A DNA stretch of 64,000 nt from Manduca sexta. Its lineage: Eukaryota > Arthropoda > Insecta > Lepidoptera > Sphingidae. The translations under genes and the position numbers were made by a program. The notes beneath the pieces were generated by a model that saw only the letters and a list, made by a program, of their open reading frames with translations, did not search any database and was not told the DNA's origin. Below are positions 24,216-36,918 of this stretch, piece after piece (within the stretch, counting starts at the first letter, position 1; each line of letters begins with the position of its first letter). The stretch is taken from assembly GCF_014839805.1 (NCBI RefSeq), contig NC_051120.1, positions 5,952,001 through 6,016,000 of the forward strand, read 5' to 3'.

Positions 24216-24218
<3 letters not shown>
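22479..24218. other. Gene-poor stretch, no gene recognised
   Basis: AT-rich. A 119-codon frame at 23784-24143 on the minus strand starts in a mildly GC-rich patch but shows no domain, so it is not called. Confidence 0.4.

Positions 24219-24259
<41 letters not shown>
24219..24259. repeat. (TA)n microsatellite
   Basis: About 20 uninterrupted TA repeats. A simple-sequence repeat, likely polymorphic in length. Confidence 0.95.
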
Positions 24260-24263
<4 letters not shown>

Positions 24264-25659
24264 TATAATATTGAAATAAGTCCATTTGTAAGATTGCATC
24301 GAAAAGTTAGTAACTCTGATCGGATACTATAAGCCCTGATTAAAGTATTTCACTTATGGAACTCTACATTATCTACATTTTTACGAAGTGCTCTATTCTG
24401 TATCTCTGTTATAAACATGGACCACTTCATTTATTTTCTTTTCTAAACATATAACTAAAGAGTTCCTTAATGTAGGTGTTACTTTAAGTGCACGATAGGT
24501 TAGTTAGAGATCAGGATTGGCGAACAAAAGGTCCACCGGTTCTAAACCTAAGGCATACGCCTCTGAAATGATGAAGTTGCGTATATTATTTATACATTTT
24601 TGTTTGCTTATCCACAGAAATTATATACTTACACTAAGTACTTATTACTTACAGTAATTATGACCGCCCGCTCGTTTCATTCCTAGTTAATCCATCCAAA
24701 GGTTGTCTGGAAGAAATCGCCGATAGCGATAAGACCGCCATTTGTACTTCCTGTTGTTTCATCATCTCTGTTGTATATTTATTTTTCCTTACGGTGTTGA
24801 TGTACAATAAAATGTTTAAATAAATAAATAAATAAGTAGGTACGTAAATAATATACCATAAATAAGTTTACTTGTTACTGTTTACGAAATTTCCAAATGT
24901 TCGTGTAACCTAAGTATACCATTTAACCTAACGTATTAAACCATGTCAATGCCACATGTGTATATGGAATAAAATACATAATTCAAGCTTCATATATGTT
25001 TTTTCTTTATTTCACTTTTTTTAATAAATGGCGCCGCACAGCCGTAGTTTGGGTCGGAATATATATTTTCTCACATAGTGACATGTAAATGTGCAAACAT
25101 CATATTTTGTTTTGTACTAAAGATTCATACATAACAATAATCAATTTGCGTATTTTATACAATTTCTAGTATTGAGCTGTCACTTTAACGCGGAAGTCTG
25201 CCAATGATTGTCTAGTAACTAAGCAATTTGCGTCGGTCGTACTGAATGCAACTATTGATTTTACGTGATAAAGCAAACAATGTATCTATAACTGTCTCAT
25301 TCTCATACGTATTAACCACGGTATAATAAGAGCCGCTTTAAGTATGTCGGACGTAAAAAACGTTAGTTTTTAACACCTAATCGAGTAGTGCGACAGAACG
25401 GTATCAAGTTAGCATTCCTACAATAACCGCGAGTCTAATAACAAAGTTCAATAAACTCTACTGACATATATTAAAGACTGATATAAATGGAGATTTTTTG
25501 AATAGCTAAATAGTGCATATAATGTAACTTAATTAACTTTAAGCTGTAGGTGTAGAGCACATTATTGTATACACAATATAATTCTCCGATTTTGTTCGTA
25601 AATACTAAAAAACTGAAACATAATTATTACTAGATGGTGCACTTGGCATCGCACGCGGT
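24260..25659. other. Gene-poor stretch, nothing recognised
   Basis: AT-rich sequence without a supported gene. A short AAAT repeat (AAATAAATAAATAAAT-like) is near 24819-24834. Confidence 0.5.
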
Positions 25660-25855
25660 GCTTTTGTTCCGGCATTTCCGGAATAAAAGCACCGCTCTAT
25701 ATTTTCCCGAGATAAAAATAACTTATGTCTTTTCCTAAGGTCTCAAACTATCTCTATACCAAATTTCATCGAAATCCGTTCGACAATATTTGAGTTTATC
25801 GTGTTCAAATAGACAAACGCAGCGGGGGACCTTGTTTTATAATATATAAGGATTT
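25660..25855 (+). repeat. Interspersed repeat family F1 copy
   Basis: Diverged F1 copy with 'TATATTTTCCCGAGATAAAA', 'CTCAAACTATCTCTATACCA' and 'AAATCCGTTCG' blocks, ending near TTTTATAATATATAAGGAT. Confidence 0.6.
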
Positions 25856-27265
25856 TTCATCACGTCACAGTAAAACTGTATATTATTTAAAATAATTGCG
25901 TAATTGGTTTTAGAAAGTTTTTGTTTAAGTTTAGTAGAAATTTTTTTTGAAGCACAGGATAGCACACAAGCCAGTACTGCCCTTACAAGTAGTATTCACC
26001 ACGCACAAACTGTAGTGATGCACTGATGTAGTATGAGGCCATTTAGCCTTTCGAAAATCTCACTCATAGAAAGAGCAAGCTTACTTCGTGTCAATTTTCT
26101 ATAAGACTATGGTACTACTCCATACTGACCGTTCATTTCGCAAACAAATATGTTGAAACACGAAATATATTGGATTAAAGTAACGGTAGAGTCGTGAGTA
26201 ACAGAAGAAACACTATCGTGGGACAGTCGGATGCAAAATACAATAAGAAATAGCAAACAAACCTATAAACCGTGGAAAGTAAACCTTACTATTAGAAAAA
26301 CAATTGCATCAGCGAACCAATAGATGCTGATAAAAACTTCTTGCACTACAAATAATCTTTTCTTATTTTAGTACCTAATTAAATCTTCTATAAAACATTT
26401 TTACATGTTATTCAAATAAATACACATATTTTATTAGTCACATAAGTACTTAGGTCTTATAAGTGAAAATAGTCGCACTCATGACAAATGAAAACAATGC
26501 ATGAGATTAAAAATTAATATAATAAATTAAAAGTGTTGATGTCCACTTTAGAACACCTTAGAGAAGTAAGTATCTTATAAACACTTCTTTAGCTTTGTTA
26601 AACGTTACCTACTGTCACTAGTACCTATATAACCAAATTACTCATAATGGAAATACTAAGTGTTGGGTTTAATAAATATTTAAAAATATTATTCTCTGTA
26701 TGAGGAAAAGTGGAAGTTGAATTAGGAATCACGTCATTTTCGAAATAGATCCACAGTGTATTTAGTATTAAAATGGGTTTCCATCATTCAATTTGTTTAG
26801 CTCTACCTATAACAAGATTATGGACAAAATGAGGAAAGCGTAATTTAATTTGTCATTCATTAAAAAATACAGACGTACTCTGAAGAAATTGTCACATTGG
26901 TACTATTTCAAATACTGGTTTAAATTATAGGTTAAAATGGACGTTGATAACGAAATATCAACGTAATTAGTTTGGTAATATATTATAATACTTGTCCCAT
27001 ACTAACTCATTTAGCTTAACGTATTATTCTGAGGTCTCATTTCTGGTAAAGGCTTCCTCTACTAATGAGAATATGTAGACCTTGGTATAGTTACTTACCA
27101 CATTAGTCCAGTGTTTGTTGGTAGTCTTACATATCTTTGAGATTCCTATTCTTATCTACCCTCACGATAAAGAAAGCTTTAATTGAAAAGAATACATGAT
27201 AATTTATATTTTAAAATTACCTGGTATTCAATGCCTCACGCTATGTATAATGCAATACTTGCAAT
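25856..27265. other. Gene-poor stretch, nothing recognised
   Basis: AT-rich sequence with no supported gene, RNA or structured repeat. Confidence 0.5.
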
Positions 27266-27345
27266 ACATATTCGTCACAATGGATTTGCTCAGTTGCAAT
27301 GAAGTCATTACATTGAGCGAAATGCATTGTGACGAGTATTGATAA
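27266..27345. repeat. Short imperfect palindrome (about 80 bp)
   Basis: TATTCGTCACAATGGATTTG on the left matches the reverse complement of the right arm (TACTCGTCACAATGCATTTC) with a few mismatches, around a loop of roughly 20 bases. The arms share CGTCACAATG. Probably a small hairpin MITE or a miRNA-like stem. Confidence 0.45.
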
Positions 27346-27627
27346 ACAGCCACCCGTCTGTCTCAAACATAGAACTAGGAAACGCTAAACAGTAGAATGT
27401 ATAGTATATAATAAGTACCTAGTAATATGTTTAACTTAACCTCGCCGTGTCGAAGAACCGAACCCCGGACCGGGTGGATGAAAATACTTCTTTAGTCCCC
27501 TAAAGATGTCCGACGCGACGACGTTTGTGCCAAAATATTACTAGTTACTTATAACGTAACACACAAGTTAATTTTTTTAAGGAGTAGGAGAAAAAAGGAG
27601 TGAGAGATTTCGCATGATAAAAGTTTG

Positions 27628-27854
27628 TATCGACGCTTGTAAGGCAATCACATCTAAGCGACAAATATATCGAAAATGAATAATATACATGTTTGGTAGC
27701 GCCACATTTATCTGCGTCGTTTGGCCTGGGGTTTTATAGCTATGGGGCTATTTATATTATTAGAATTTATTTTTATGAACTCAATAGTTAAAATCACTCT
27801 ACTCAAAAGATTAGTGATTGTCGCTTAGATATGATTGTTTTTCAAGCGTCGATA
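27628..27854. mobile_element. MITE with about 38-bp terminal inverted repeats
   Basis: The left arm 27628-27665 (TATCGACGCTTGTAAGGCAA, then TCACATCTAAGCGACAA) is matched by the reverse complement of 27817-27854 (TATCGACGCTTGAAAAACAA, then TCATATCTAAGCGACAA). The interior (about 150 bp) has no coding frame. The family is not recognised. Confidence 0.7.
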
Positions 27855-28137
27855 TAGAGAAGTAAAATATAACATTTATGTATATGTGTTACAAATATAT
27901 TAAAACCGATTCGCGAATTTCGGCCACTGGACAACCAATATATTAATTATGCCATCAGTGCACTTACGCAATTCTATATCGTTAGAACTATAATTTAGTC
28001 TATATTTAGAACTTCATTGACGTTTGTATAATATTAACACGCGAAGAAAAAATGTGTTAACCCTTTTTAAGCGTATTACGCACAAATATTTAAAATAATT
28101 AAAGTTAGTGTAGAGAAGAAATACAAATACAAAATTC

Positions 28138-28608
28138 TAGCTTTTGCTCGCGGCTTCGTCCGCGTGAAGGAATTTCCCGGGATAAAAGACCCGCTATATA
28201 TTTTCCCGAGATAGAAAGTAGCTGTTAACCTTCCCAGGGTTTTAAACTATCTCCGTACCAAATGTCGTAAAAATCTGTTGGGTAGATTTTGAGAAAATCC
28301 ATAATATAGACAGACAGCTTTCGGTACTTAGCTTTATAATATGTATAGACATCGCCGCCGGAAAGGGGGATGCAAGTAGGTGCCCGTGCACCCCCCCCCC
28401 CCACCTAGAAATAAATAAAAAAAAATATAGGTCACTAAATAAATCTGCAACAATGGGAACTATTGGCCACAGAGGCCTATTGAGATAACTAAAGAATTTT
28501 CAAAAACCCGCATCATTCAATTGAACAAATAAAACTCAATTATAACATTACGTAGTATAGCGTAGGTGCAGATGCACCTCCCTAAAACTAATCTTGCCGG
28601 CGCCTATG
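28138..28608 (+). repeat. Composite repeat: longer F1 joined to the GC-ended element (copy B)
   Basis: A fuller F1 copy starts at 28138 (AGCTTTTGCTCGCGGCTTCG) and joins at about 28350 to the GC-ended element (CATCGCCGCCGGAAAGGGGG). From 28199 on it matches copy A (22076-22478) closely. Compared with A it has an expanded C-run (about 28390-28403) and a better-preserved right end (CTTGCCGGCGCC). Confidence 0.7.
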
Positions 28609-29950
28609 TGTTTAGATATGTATACGTTTTCGTATAATATGTGATAAAAATATATCAAATTTAACGGTCGAATGCACTGGACAACCACTATATTAATGAT
28701 GCCATCAGTGCAACGCAATATTAATTTGTTCCTAGTCATTCTACATGGCGCCTTTCTGGCAACATTTTGTAACGCAAGTATCCAATCAATGTTGGCGATA
28801 CCTTAGGTAAACTACGATTAACCCGAATATGTTCGTCATAAACTTTTGCGTTATCGAGTGTAATCGACATTTTTAAGCCGGACTTCCCTCCCACCCGCAA
28901 CAAAAAGAGAGGTATTATTAATAAAGATATAACTATCCTGATTCAAGAAAACCTTTAAACCTACTTGGACGATACTTACCTATAATCATCGATATATAAT
29001 ATATATTATATACATCATTGCCAATAATAAAAAAAAATTAAATACGTTATTATCTGTTTTATCATCTATAATATCCAAACAAATCAATAATATATATAAA
29101 TCAATATTGATACTGTCAGAGAGGTTTATGTAATTGATAAAATATACACATGTTTTTACTCAGTGTTTTTATATTGGTGTGTAGCCGCAATCTAGAAAAA
29201 ATTATTGAATTATATTATTGTTTAAAATTAAGTAATTAAATTAACATGTCTCGTATTTTTTTTCGTCAGGGTTAATCTAGCTAGGGCATTTATTATTTGA
29301 TATCAGTGACCCAATATTAATACCATGAATGTAAATAGATATGCATTACGCAACATTGGGAACCAAATTTAATGCTATTGCATAACCTTTTAGTATTCTA
29401 AAACTCGTCCAATTTAAATGAAAGTGTTTTGTGGCAGCCTATTTATTAATTGATAATAATATAACAAACAGAAGATTTAAAAAAATACATCACTAAAATG
29501 AGCATACATTTTTCGCACCTTCTTGCAAAGACAATAACAACAAGCTTGCAACAGACCAATGTATTGTTAGGTAAGTTTATCTACACTTATAATCGGCTCA
29601 GATTAACACGTATAAACTTTTAAAACATGTGTTTAATGTATGTCAGAGTCATACTTAATTATTATTCCTCAATAATGGTCCTTCTTATCACAAATATATT
29701 ATACTGGATTATACCTAAAATGTTTATGGGCGATATTTAATAATATTACTATTAATTTTATATTCATTTCGTTACACTTTTTAGAGCTATATCAATATTA
29801 CTGTTGAAATAAAATAATATACATTATACATACAAAGGTATTACAACTATAAAATTAAACAGTTTTATTAAACATCTGGAAAAATGGCCCCTGAGTAAGA
29901 CCAACCAACCTGTGGGACGTAAGGTCATAAGTTTCATTTCAGAATGTGTA
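28609..29950. other. Gene-poor stretch upstream of the fucosyltransferase first coding exon
   Basis: AT-rich, without a supported gene. A roughly 38-base motif at 28674-28713 (CACTGGACAACCACTATATT and on) repeats a motif at 27922-27961. Confidence 0.45.
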
Positions 29951-30028
29951 TATTTTCGCCGACCCTGGATCGAACCCAAGGTCTTAGCACTACAATTGTA
30001 CCTTAATACAACTAAGCCACTGAGGCAG
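29951..30028 (-). repeat. SINE-like tRNA-type head fragment
   Basis: On the minus strand it reads GCCTGCCTCAGTGGCTTAGT followed by a degenerate B-box (GGGTTCGATCC). This is related to the head of the 3656-3880 element. It lies about 150 bp before the first fucosyltransferase coding exon. Confidence 0.5.
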
Positions 30029-30176
30029 GCTTAGTAATTACACGAAAAAAAGTACAATACAAATACTTGTTACAGATGATCATAAAAATTGCAAGAAGAT
30101 AGAAATCAATTGAAGTATGGGTGCATCGAGGGAGTGCAGAGGGAGTGTCGGGTGGGGCGGGTAATTAGCGGCGACG

Positions 30177-33100
30177 ATGTGGGTGCGGGCGGCGCGAGCG
30201 CTGCGGGCGCTGCGGCGTGCCGTGCTGCTGCTGCCGCTGGTGCTGACGGCGCTGGCGCTGCTGCTGCTGCCACGCCCGCCGCCGCTCGAGCCCGCCGCGC
30301 GCGCCCCCTCCTCGGCGCCGCACCCGCCTCTACCGCCAGCTCGGCCCGAACAGCATCTCCAGGTACATAAACATCTATTTACATAAGTATGTATAGATAA
30401 CAAGAAAATAGGATAGTTTTTCGCAAAGAGGCAAAAATAAAGATTTAATAGTGAGGCTATAGGGTATATTATGCGATTCACACTTACATAAAAACTTTAA
30501 GCTTTTTTTAAATTAATTATTATACTTAGAAATTAAGCGCCTAAATATAAGCCTTTTTTATACGGCAAAATCTAACGACAAAATGAATACTGACTATCGA
30601 CACAGTGTATTTCAAATCAAATATCGATCAACGCGAGCAATTTCGTATATCAACGGCGTGATAACAAAAATTATGCTGCCATAAGAATCAAATAATGGCA
30701 ACTTGAAAACGAATTTCCTGTTGAACATACTCCTGCTTTTTGCGAGAAGCTCTTCTTTAGTAATAATCAATTTATCATGTTGCTATCAAACACTATCGGC
30801 TATTTTCAATAAATGATCGCAGTATTCTTCGATCAAACTCCGAAGGTAATCTTATCAAAATATGTAAGTAATTTACATATAAGCATGTCAAAAAAACTTT
30901 GGTGTGATTGGTCTATTTTCGCAATGAATCAAAAACAAGCGATAGCGATCAAACAAAACTTGGCAGCCAAATACGAGTAAGTTACTTATACATATTGCAG
31001 ACAAAGGCAGTCTGCAATCCGTAAGTGGGCGGTTATGACTAAGGAAGCCCTAACATAAATGTATAAAATACGTACTGCAACTTGTAACATAATCTGTATT
31101 AAGTACCAAATTTCAATTGTCAGTTTTATATGTAGTGTCCGTGGTAAGAAAAAATAAAGCTCTCTTCTTCGCTGGTCAATATGGAGTTTAAATTGCATCC
31201 AACTTAATCACTATATAAAAATAAGAATCCTGCTTCCTTCCACGCATAACAAATAACACATAACTTACCTATATATTATCTCAAGATTTTATTTAAACGT
31301 TTTTTATTACTAAGTACTTATTTCCCAGTGTCACACCTAAACATCTTTCAGCTTATCGTTTACACTGCGCTATTATACCTGCTTAATTGTTTTACTGCTA
31401 AATGGTTGTATTACCTTATCGCTAATACAGGCTAGATAAGCTCAAATAAAAAAAATACGTTCATAGGTATTGGCATGTGTTGACTCCAAGTGTACATAAA
31501 CCTCATTATGACCACCTATGTTAATGTGTCACCAGCATGTCGCCTTATTCAAATCAATTGGAATTAAACGAAGGTTGTACGGACATAAGTACCCGCATTC
31601 GTTTTTTCTGTCTCAAGGCACACACTGATAAAATCTCACTTATATACTTAAGGCTAATACTCTTTTGCTAAGCACGTGTGCTAGACTTAGATTTGTCTGA
31701 AAATGTAAGAGCAATTATATACTGTGCGTTTTAACAAATGGCCACACTGCGCACGGCTAGGTCGACCATGCAGCTCAATACAACGCTCACTATATACATA
31801 CCAATGGAAGACGTAGCTGTGGAGAATTGAATTGACGTTTTATGGGCCGACTCTGTGTCAGTTATCCATCCATACCATATATGTATATACAAGTGGAAAA
31901 AAGATGAATACCTGGGTCGGATCATCTAACATGCATAACCAGAGCGAGCATATCCCACGTCTAAATGGAGGCGTAAGGCTTTATTATGCTTACTATGTAA
32001 CATTTATGACGGGGAAACAAAAACATAAAACGATTTTAATATGGATCGACTTTCTACCCCCGAATCGTCCGACACAACATATTTTTGAAGTTACTTAGAT
32101 TTCATGAAATGTAAATGAAAATCAATTTTATGAATATTCGTAATAGAAAACAAAACGATGTTTAAATATTTGTTGTTATTGATTTTCAGAATTTCATCAC
32201 TGAAACTGATGAAGAAACGTTGAACCGCGAAGGCGATGAAGTATCTCGCAGGCCGTGGTACATGCGTGGCGGAGAGCAGAGGCCCTGGTTCCACGACGCC
32301 AATGCCAAAGTCTTTCCCGAAGACGCTCCAGGTGATGACAGGTAATAGATACTACTGAGTACTTATTATGCTAAACAATTAACAACAAACAATTTCGTTA
32401 AGATATAAGAGGTAAAGATTGCGAGATCAGAAGTAGAGATTTGTCTGAAATCTGATTCTGAAAAATACTTCTCTAATATCTATGCTTATAAGAACTAATA
32501 AATTATCCTCGAGTGCCATATGCTACTTTTTGTCACGGGGGCGGATTTCATTGTGATCGGAGTCACGAACGCTAGCTAGTCAGCTGTAGGTGTTTATATT
32601 TAACTAGCGGCCCGCTCTGGCTTCGCACGGGTATAACATAACAAAATAACAGTATTTCTCCACTATTTAATGGATGTTATTATACATATAAACCTTCCTC
32701 TTGAATCACTCCATCTATTAAAAAATACCGCATCAACATCCGTTGCGTAGTTTTAAAGATTTAAGCATACAAAGGGACATAGTATGTAGTGACATAAGCA
32801 CAAAAATTAATAGGTGAGTAAGAAGATTACTGAAAACTATAGCAAAATATAAAAACACAAATGACTCTACAAGTTAATTGTAGTCTATAATATTCATAGT
32901 AAATCCAACTTGTAGCCACAAACAAACATGAATATCTTTCTTTTTGCATACCTAAAAAAAAACTAATTTAAGTATCACAACAAACAACAGTCGTCTATGG
33001 CCATATAGGTCTAGACTCTAGTGTTGTATAGCTTGTGGCGGTAATAAAGTAGTACCTCACATAGATATGTGCTAAGCCTTGAACGTGTATTTGACTAGAT

Positions 33101-35216
33101 AGTCAAATACACGTTCTAGGCTTAGTTCATAATTTAAGTAGGTACTTAAATTATACTGCTGACGTTACTCACTGAGTACCTATAGACTATATGGACTTAT
33201 ATAATTACATACGTTTGCCTGTAGGTACATCAATGAATAGGTGATGAAAGTTTGCTAAAAGCGAATTCTCCAGGCAGAAATTTACCATTCATATTGTAAA
33301 TCTACTTCAGGATCGTCCACCAGTTAATGTACACATTGCCAAAAAACGAAGACGTACCACTAAAGAAAATATTGCTTGCGAACGGCCTCGGAGCGTGGGG
33401 TGTGTCCGGAGGGCGCACTGAATTCATCAGAAACAAGTGCCCGGTGGACAGATGTCTGTTGACGGCTGACTCGAGAGACGCTGCTACAGCTGATGCCATA
33501 TTATTTAAGGACCACCACACACCTTTCAATGTGAAACGACCTATCAATCAGGTGACCGACTGTAAACCTACCTATACTAGTTTATATTTGTGATTATTAT
33601 GATTCATATTAACTATGTAGTCACTCATGTGTCATAATTTTCCTACCTATATACTGGCAAGTTACTTTAAAGGTATTATTTAATTAAGGTATTATTCATC
33701 GTTCCAGATATGGATCCTGTATTACCTAGAGTGTCCTTACCACACGGCATCACTGCGTCCATCGTCGTTAGACGTGTTTAACTGGACGTCCACGTACCGC
33801 CGCGACTCCGATATCGTGGCGCCTTACGAGCGTTGGGTATATCACGACTCCTTGATCACAGAACGAGATCTCGACAGGAATTATGCCGCTAATAAAACTA
33901 AAAAGGTATGTTTTTTATTTAAGATTTACTAAGCGGCCTCGCCTGCGTTAAAATCTTTCTCTTGTTCTATCTGTGTAATACTATGCCACAAATCCATTCA
34001 ATGGTTTAGACTTATACTTCTAAAGAACATACGAACTTTCTAGTTTATTATTTATTGATAAAGTTAATTTCACATAAAATTAAAACATAATATTGTGTTT
34101 CTCAACAATTTAACATAATCACAAAATCGTTTCATTAAAGGTTGCATGGTTCGTATCGAACTGTCACGCGCGCAACCGTCGCTTGCAATACGCTCGGCAA
34201 CTCAGCAAGTACATCCAGGTGGACATCTATGGCGCCTGTGGATCGCACCACTGCCCTCGCACCGATCCAAACTGCTTGGAGATGCTCGACAAGGAGTACA
34301 AATTCTACCTCGCATTCGAAAATTCTAATTGTAGAGATTATGTGACAGAGAAATTCTTCGTTAATGGACTACAGTAAGTTAATATACTAAATATTATAAC
34401 AATAGATGATATTATGTGTTAAGATAATTATCAAGACAAATAAATTATGATACTTACAGCGACGCAAAACTATCCACGTAAAAAATGACTTGTTTTTATA
34501 CCTAACTTTTGCTCCTCTATTGTAGCTCTATCACTATGGTCGTTCTAATATGGAATAAGCGATTTCATTATGAACTACTATTTCTTAAAAGGGTGTGTTT
34601 GTTTTTCAGGCACAATGTATTACCCATAGTGATGGGTGCTCGTGCATCAGAATACGCTGCGGTGGCGCCTCACAATTCGTACGTGCACGTCGAAGAGTTC
34701 GCCGGCGCCGAAGAACTTGCCGCGTACCTTCACCGCCTCGACGAAGATGACGACCTTTATAATTCCTACTTCAAATGGAAGGTAAATTCGATGTTCTTAA
34801 AATTATGTAGGATACTAGTTTTGCTCGCGATTTCGCCTGCATTTTAGATATTTTCTGGAATAATAATTTCACTGTTGCCATTCCGGGCTAAACATTACCA
34901 CATTCATTGAAATCAGCCATTGTGCACCTGCGTGTCAAATTGCATGCAAATCCATTCAGCAGTTTCCTAACATTCAAAATTCGCTTAGATATAGATATAA
35001 TCTTCTAGGCATAAATATAATAAACATTAAATGCAACAGGGTACAGGGGAGTTCATAAACACGTACTTCTTCTGCCGCGTGTGCGCCATGGTGCACGCCA
35101 ACGAGCGGCGACAGAGGAACGCGCACTACAGCGACGTGCAAGCGTGGTGGCGCGAGGCGGCGTGCACGCGCGGCGAGTGGCGCGCCATGACGTCAGACGC
35201 CAAAGACAACGGGTAG
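30177..35216 (+). CDS. FucTA: Alpha-1,3-fucosyltransferase (FucTA-like, core N-glycan type)
   Basis: Golgi type II glycosyltransferase of the GT10 family. It transfers fucose from GDP-fucose, and insect FucTA adds it to the innermost GlcNAc of N-glycans, creating the HRP epitope. Seven exons join without a break: 30177-30362, 32190-32341, 33311-33551, 33708-33905, 34141-34373, 34610-34781 and 35040-35216, giving 452 aa. Exon 1 encodes a short basic cytosolic tail and a Leu/Ala signal anchor (about residues 15-35), then a Pro-rich stem. Exon 3 has 'ILLANGLGAWGV' and CPVDRC. Exon 4 holds the hallmark FNWTSTYRRDSD (about 217-228). Exon 5 holds FYLAFENSNCRDYVTEKF (about 314-331), the nucleotide-sugar binding core. 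The last exon has a Cys-containing tail (FFCRVC). It could belong to a close FucT paralogue, but the PWYMRGGEQRPW stem and 'GDDRIVHQLMY' favour FucTA. Confidence 0.93.
32607..32795 (+). repeat. Interspersed repeat in fucosyltransferase intron 2
   Basis: 'GCTCTGGCTTCGCACGGGTA', 'AAACCTTCCTCTTGAATCAC' and 'CATCCGTTGCGTAGTTTTAA' are blocks of a repeat common in lepidopteran introns. It is related in layout to F1 but distinct in sequence. Non-coding. Confidence 0.6.
33073..33123. other. 25-bp-arm hairpin in fucosyltransferase intron 2
   Basis: TAAGCCTTGAACGTGTATTT-GACTA pairs with TAGTCAAATACACGTTCTAG-GCTTA, with one mismatch, around a 2-base loop (GA). It is followed 7 bases later by a second palindrome (AATTTAAGTAGGTACTTAAATT, about 33131-33152). 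No gene role is evident. Confidence 0.55.
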
Positions 35217-36480
35217 ACCCGCGGCCGTGGCTTTGGACGTTACAAAATTATTGATGGTTGTCCTAAATGTACCTAATGCTTAATATGTTAATGTACGACT
35301 GATACCTACTTAATTTCGGAAGCAATTGGAAAATTATTCAAAGTATTTTTCATACATGCTAGTACTTTATTTGTCGGACAAACAAACTCTACCGAATCAG
35401 TATTCTACAGTTTGAATACAAAGCTGATGCTGAAGGACTAAGGACGAATGAAGGTAGGCTGAAATCGACACATACCCGTCGAAACTTACCGAGCCCAGTA
35501 GCGTTACTGTCATAGATATCATTATACGAATTAAAATTCGTATTCACGTCCAAAATGTAACAAAATAAGAATGGTTTAGTTATTAGATAACCGTTGTTCG
35601 AATGTGAGTGTAACGTTTTATTACAATATTTTTGTAAAACAAATTATCGTAGCGTCGTAGTGCATTACACCGATGGTGTTGGTGCCCTAATGTAAGTATA
35701 CGCTTGCGCGACTAGTATGGATATTACCGCTACTGCCTTGTGTTGGTTATTAAACAATAGGCAAGTAGGTCAGCGAAACCAACAGTAGTTAAATTAGAGG
35801 ATATTAGTAAAAATATTTAATTTTTTGTGGTAGCCCTGCACAAACTTTACAAACATTCCATATCTATAATTAAAATATTAATTGCAATAACCATATAAAA
35901 TACCTCATATTTTTATTACTCATTACTGTTTATGCAACTATAAAAAATCTTGTGTACGTTATTTTGCAACTTATTTAATATTTTATTACATATCTGAGCT
36001 TAAGTAAGGTAGGTACTCTAAAACAAAACTAAATCAATTTTCAAATACATAATTTAAAAACTTTTCATTATATTGAATACTACAAATGATACTCTGTCTT
36101 TGTTTAGTACCTAAGCGCTAACCGTAATCTAGAAAGCGAAACTAAGACTGAGTACCTTCTTGACAATGCACAAGATTTAGTTTCTTACACAATTGAGCTT
36201 AACATGGTTCTAGTCAATGCGCTGTACAGACAGCACAAATTGCTTTTATGCTGATCGACGCACAATTTTCCAGTATCTTGTTATTTTATTATGCATTTAA
36301 AAAAATAATTATATAGTTATATTCATCTTCTTGTTACATTTTGTTTATTGTTATCGAAGTATTACTATTTTGCTGATATAATTGGTAAGTCATACAACTT
36401 GTTAAATTGTCTTTTATCTTTACTTTATTTTTAATTGTTGTTTACATGATGTTATAATTTCTTTAAAATTGTAAATAAAA
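35217..36480 (+). other. Probable 3' UTR of the fucosyltransferase
   Basis: Sequence after the stop becomes AT-rich. The first good poly(A) hexamer I see is AATAAA at 36474-36479, followed by T-rich sequence, giving a 3' UTR of about 1.26 kb. The end point is inferred. Confidence 0.4.
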
Positions 36481-36918
36481 TTATTTTTAAGTGACTATTC
36501 TTTATAATTATGACGATATTATATACATTGTGCATTTTATTATTTATCAGGGTATTATTATAGAAAGATTATTTAATGTATGTATGTTGTTAAATGTAAA
36601 ACCTAAGATATGAAGCCTCGCTTAAATCCCGCAATAGGCTGGAATTTCATAATAGTAATCTTTTGAGATTAAAAAATGACATAAGTACTTACCACAAAAA
36701 ATATTTAAATAAATTTGGATAAAAGAATACAAAGTTACAATGAAACAAGTGTTATTAAATGATTATTAATAAATGTTAGTACTCATTGAAGAGCCGCCAT
36801 GGACAATTCCTACATACAAAATAGTCGGACTTTTAACAGAGCTGTGACTAATTAAATACATTTTTGCATACTGCTTTTAGTATTATTATTACCATCTTAA
36901 AATTATAAACAGTTCCTG
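36481..36918. other. Intergenic stretch, nothing recognised
   Basis: AT-rich sequence between the likely fucosyltransferase 3' end and a GC-ended element. Confidence 0.5.

Noticed and set aside
30080..30481. Ser/Ala/Gly-rich minus-strand frame over fucosyltransferase exon 1
   Set aside because: It is the antisense shadow of a GC-rich exon with low-complexity translation.
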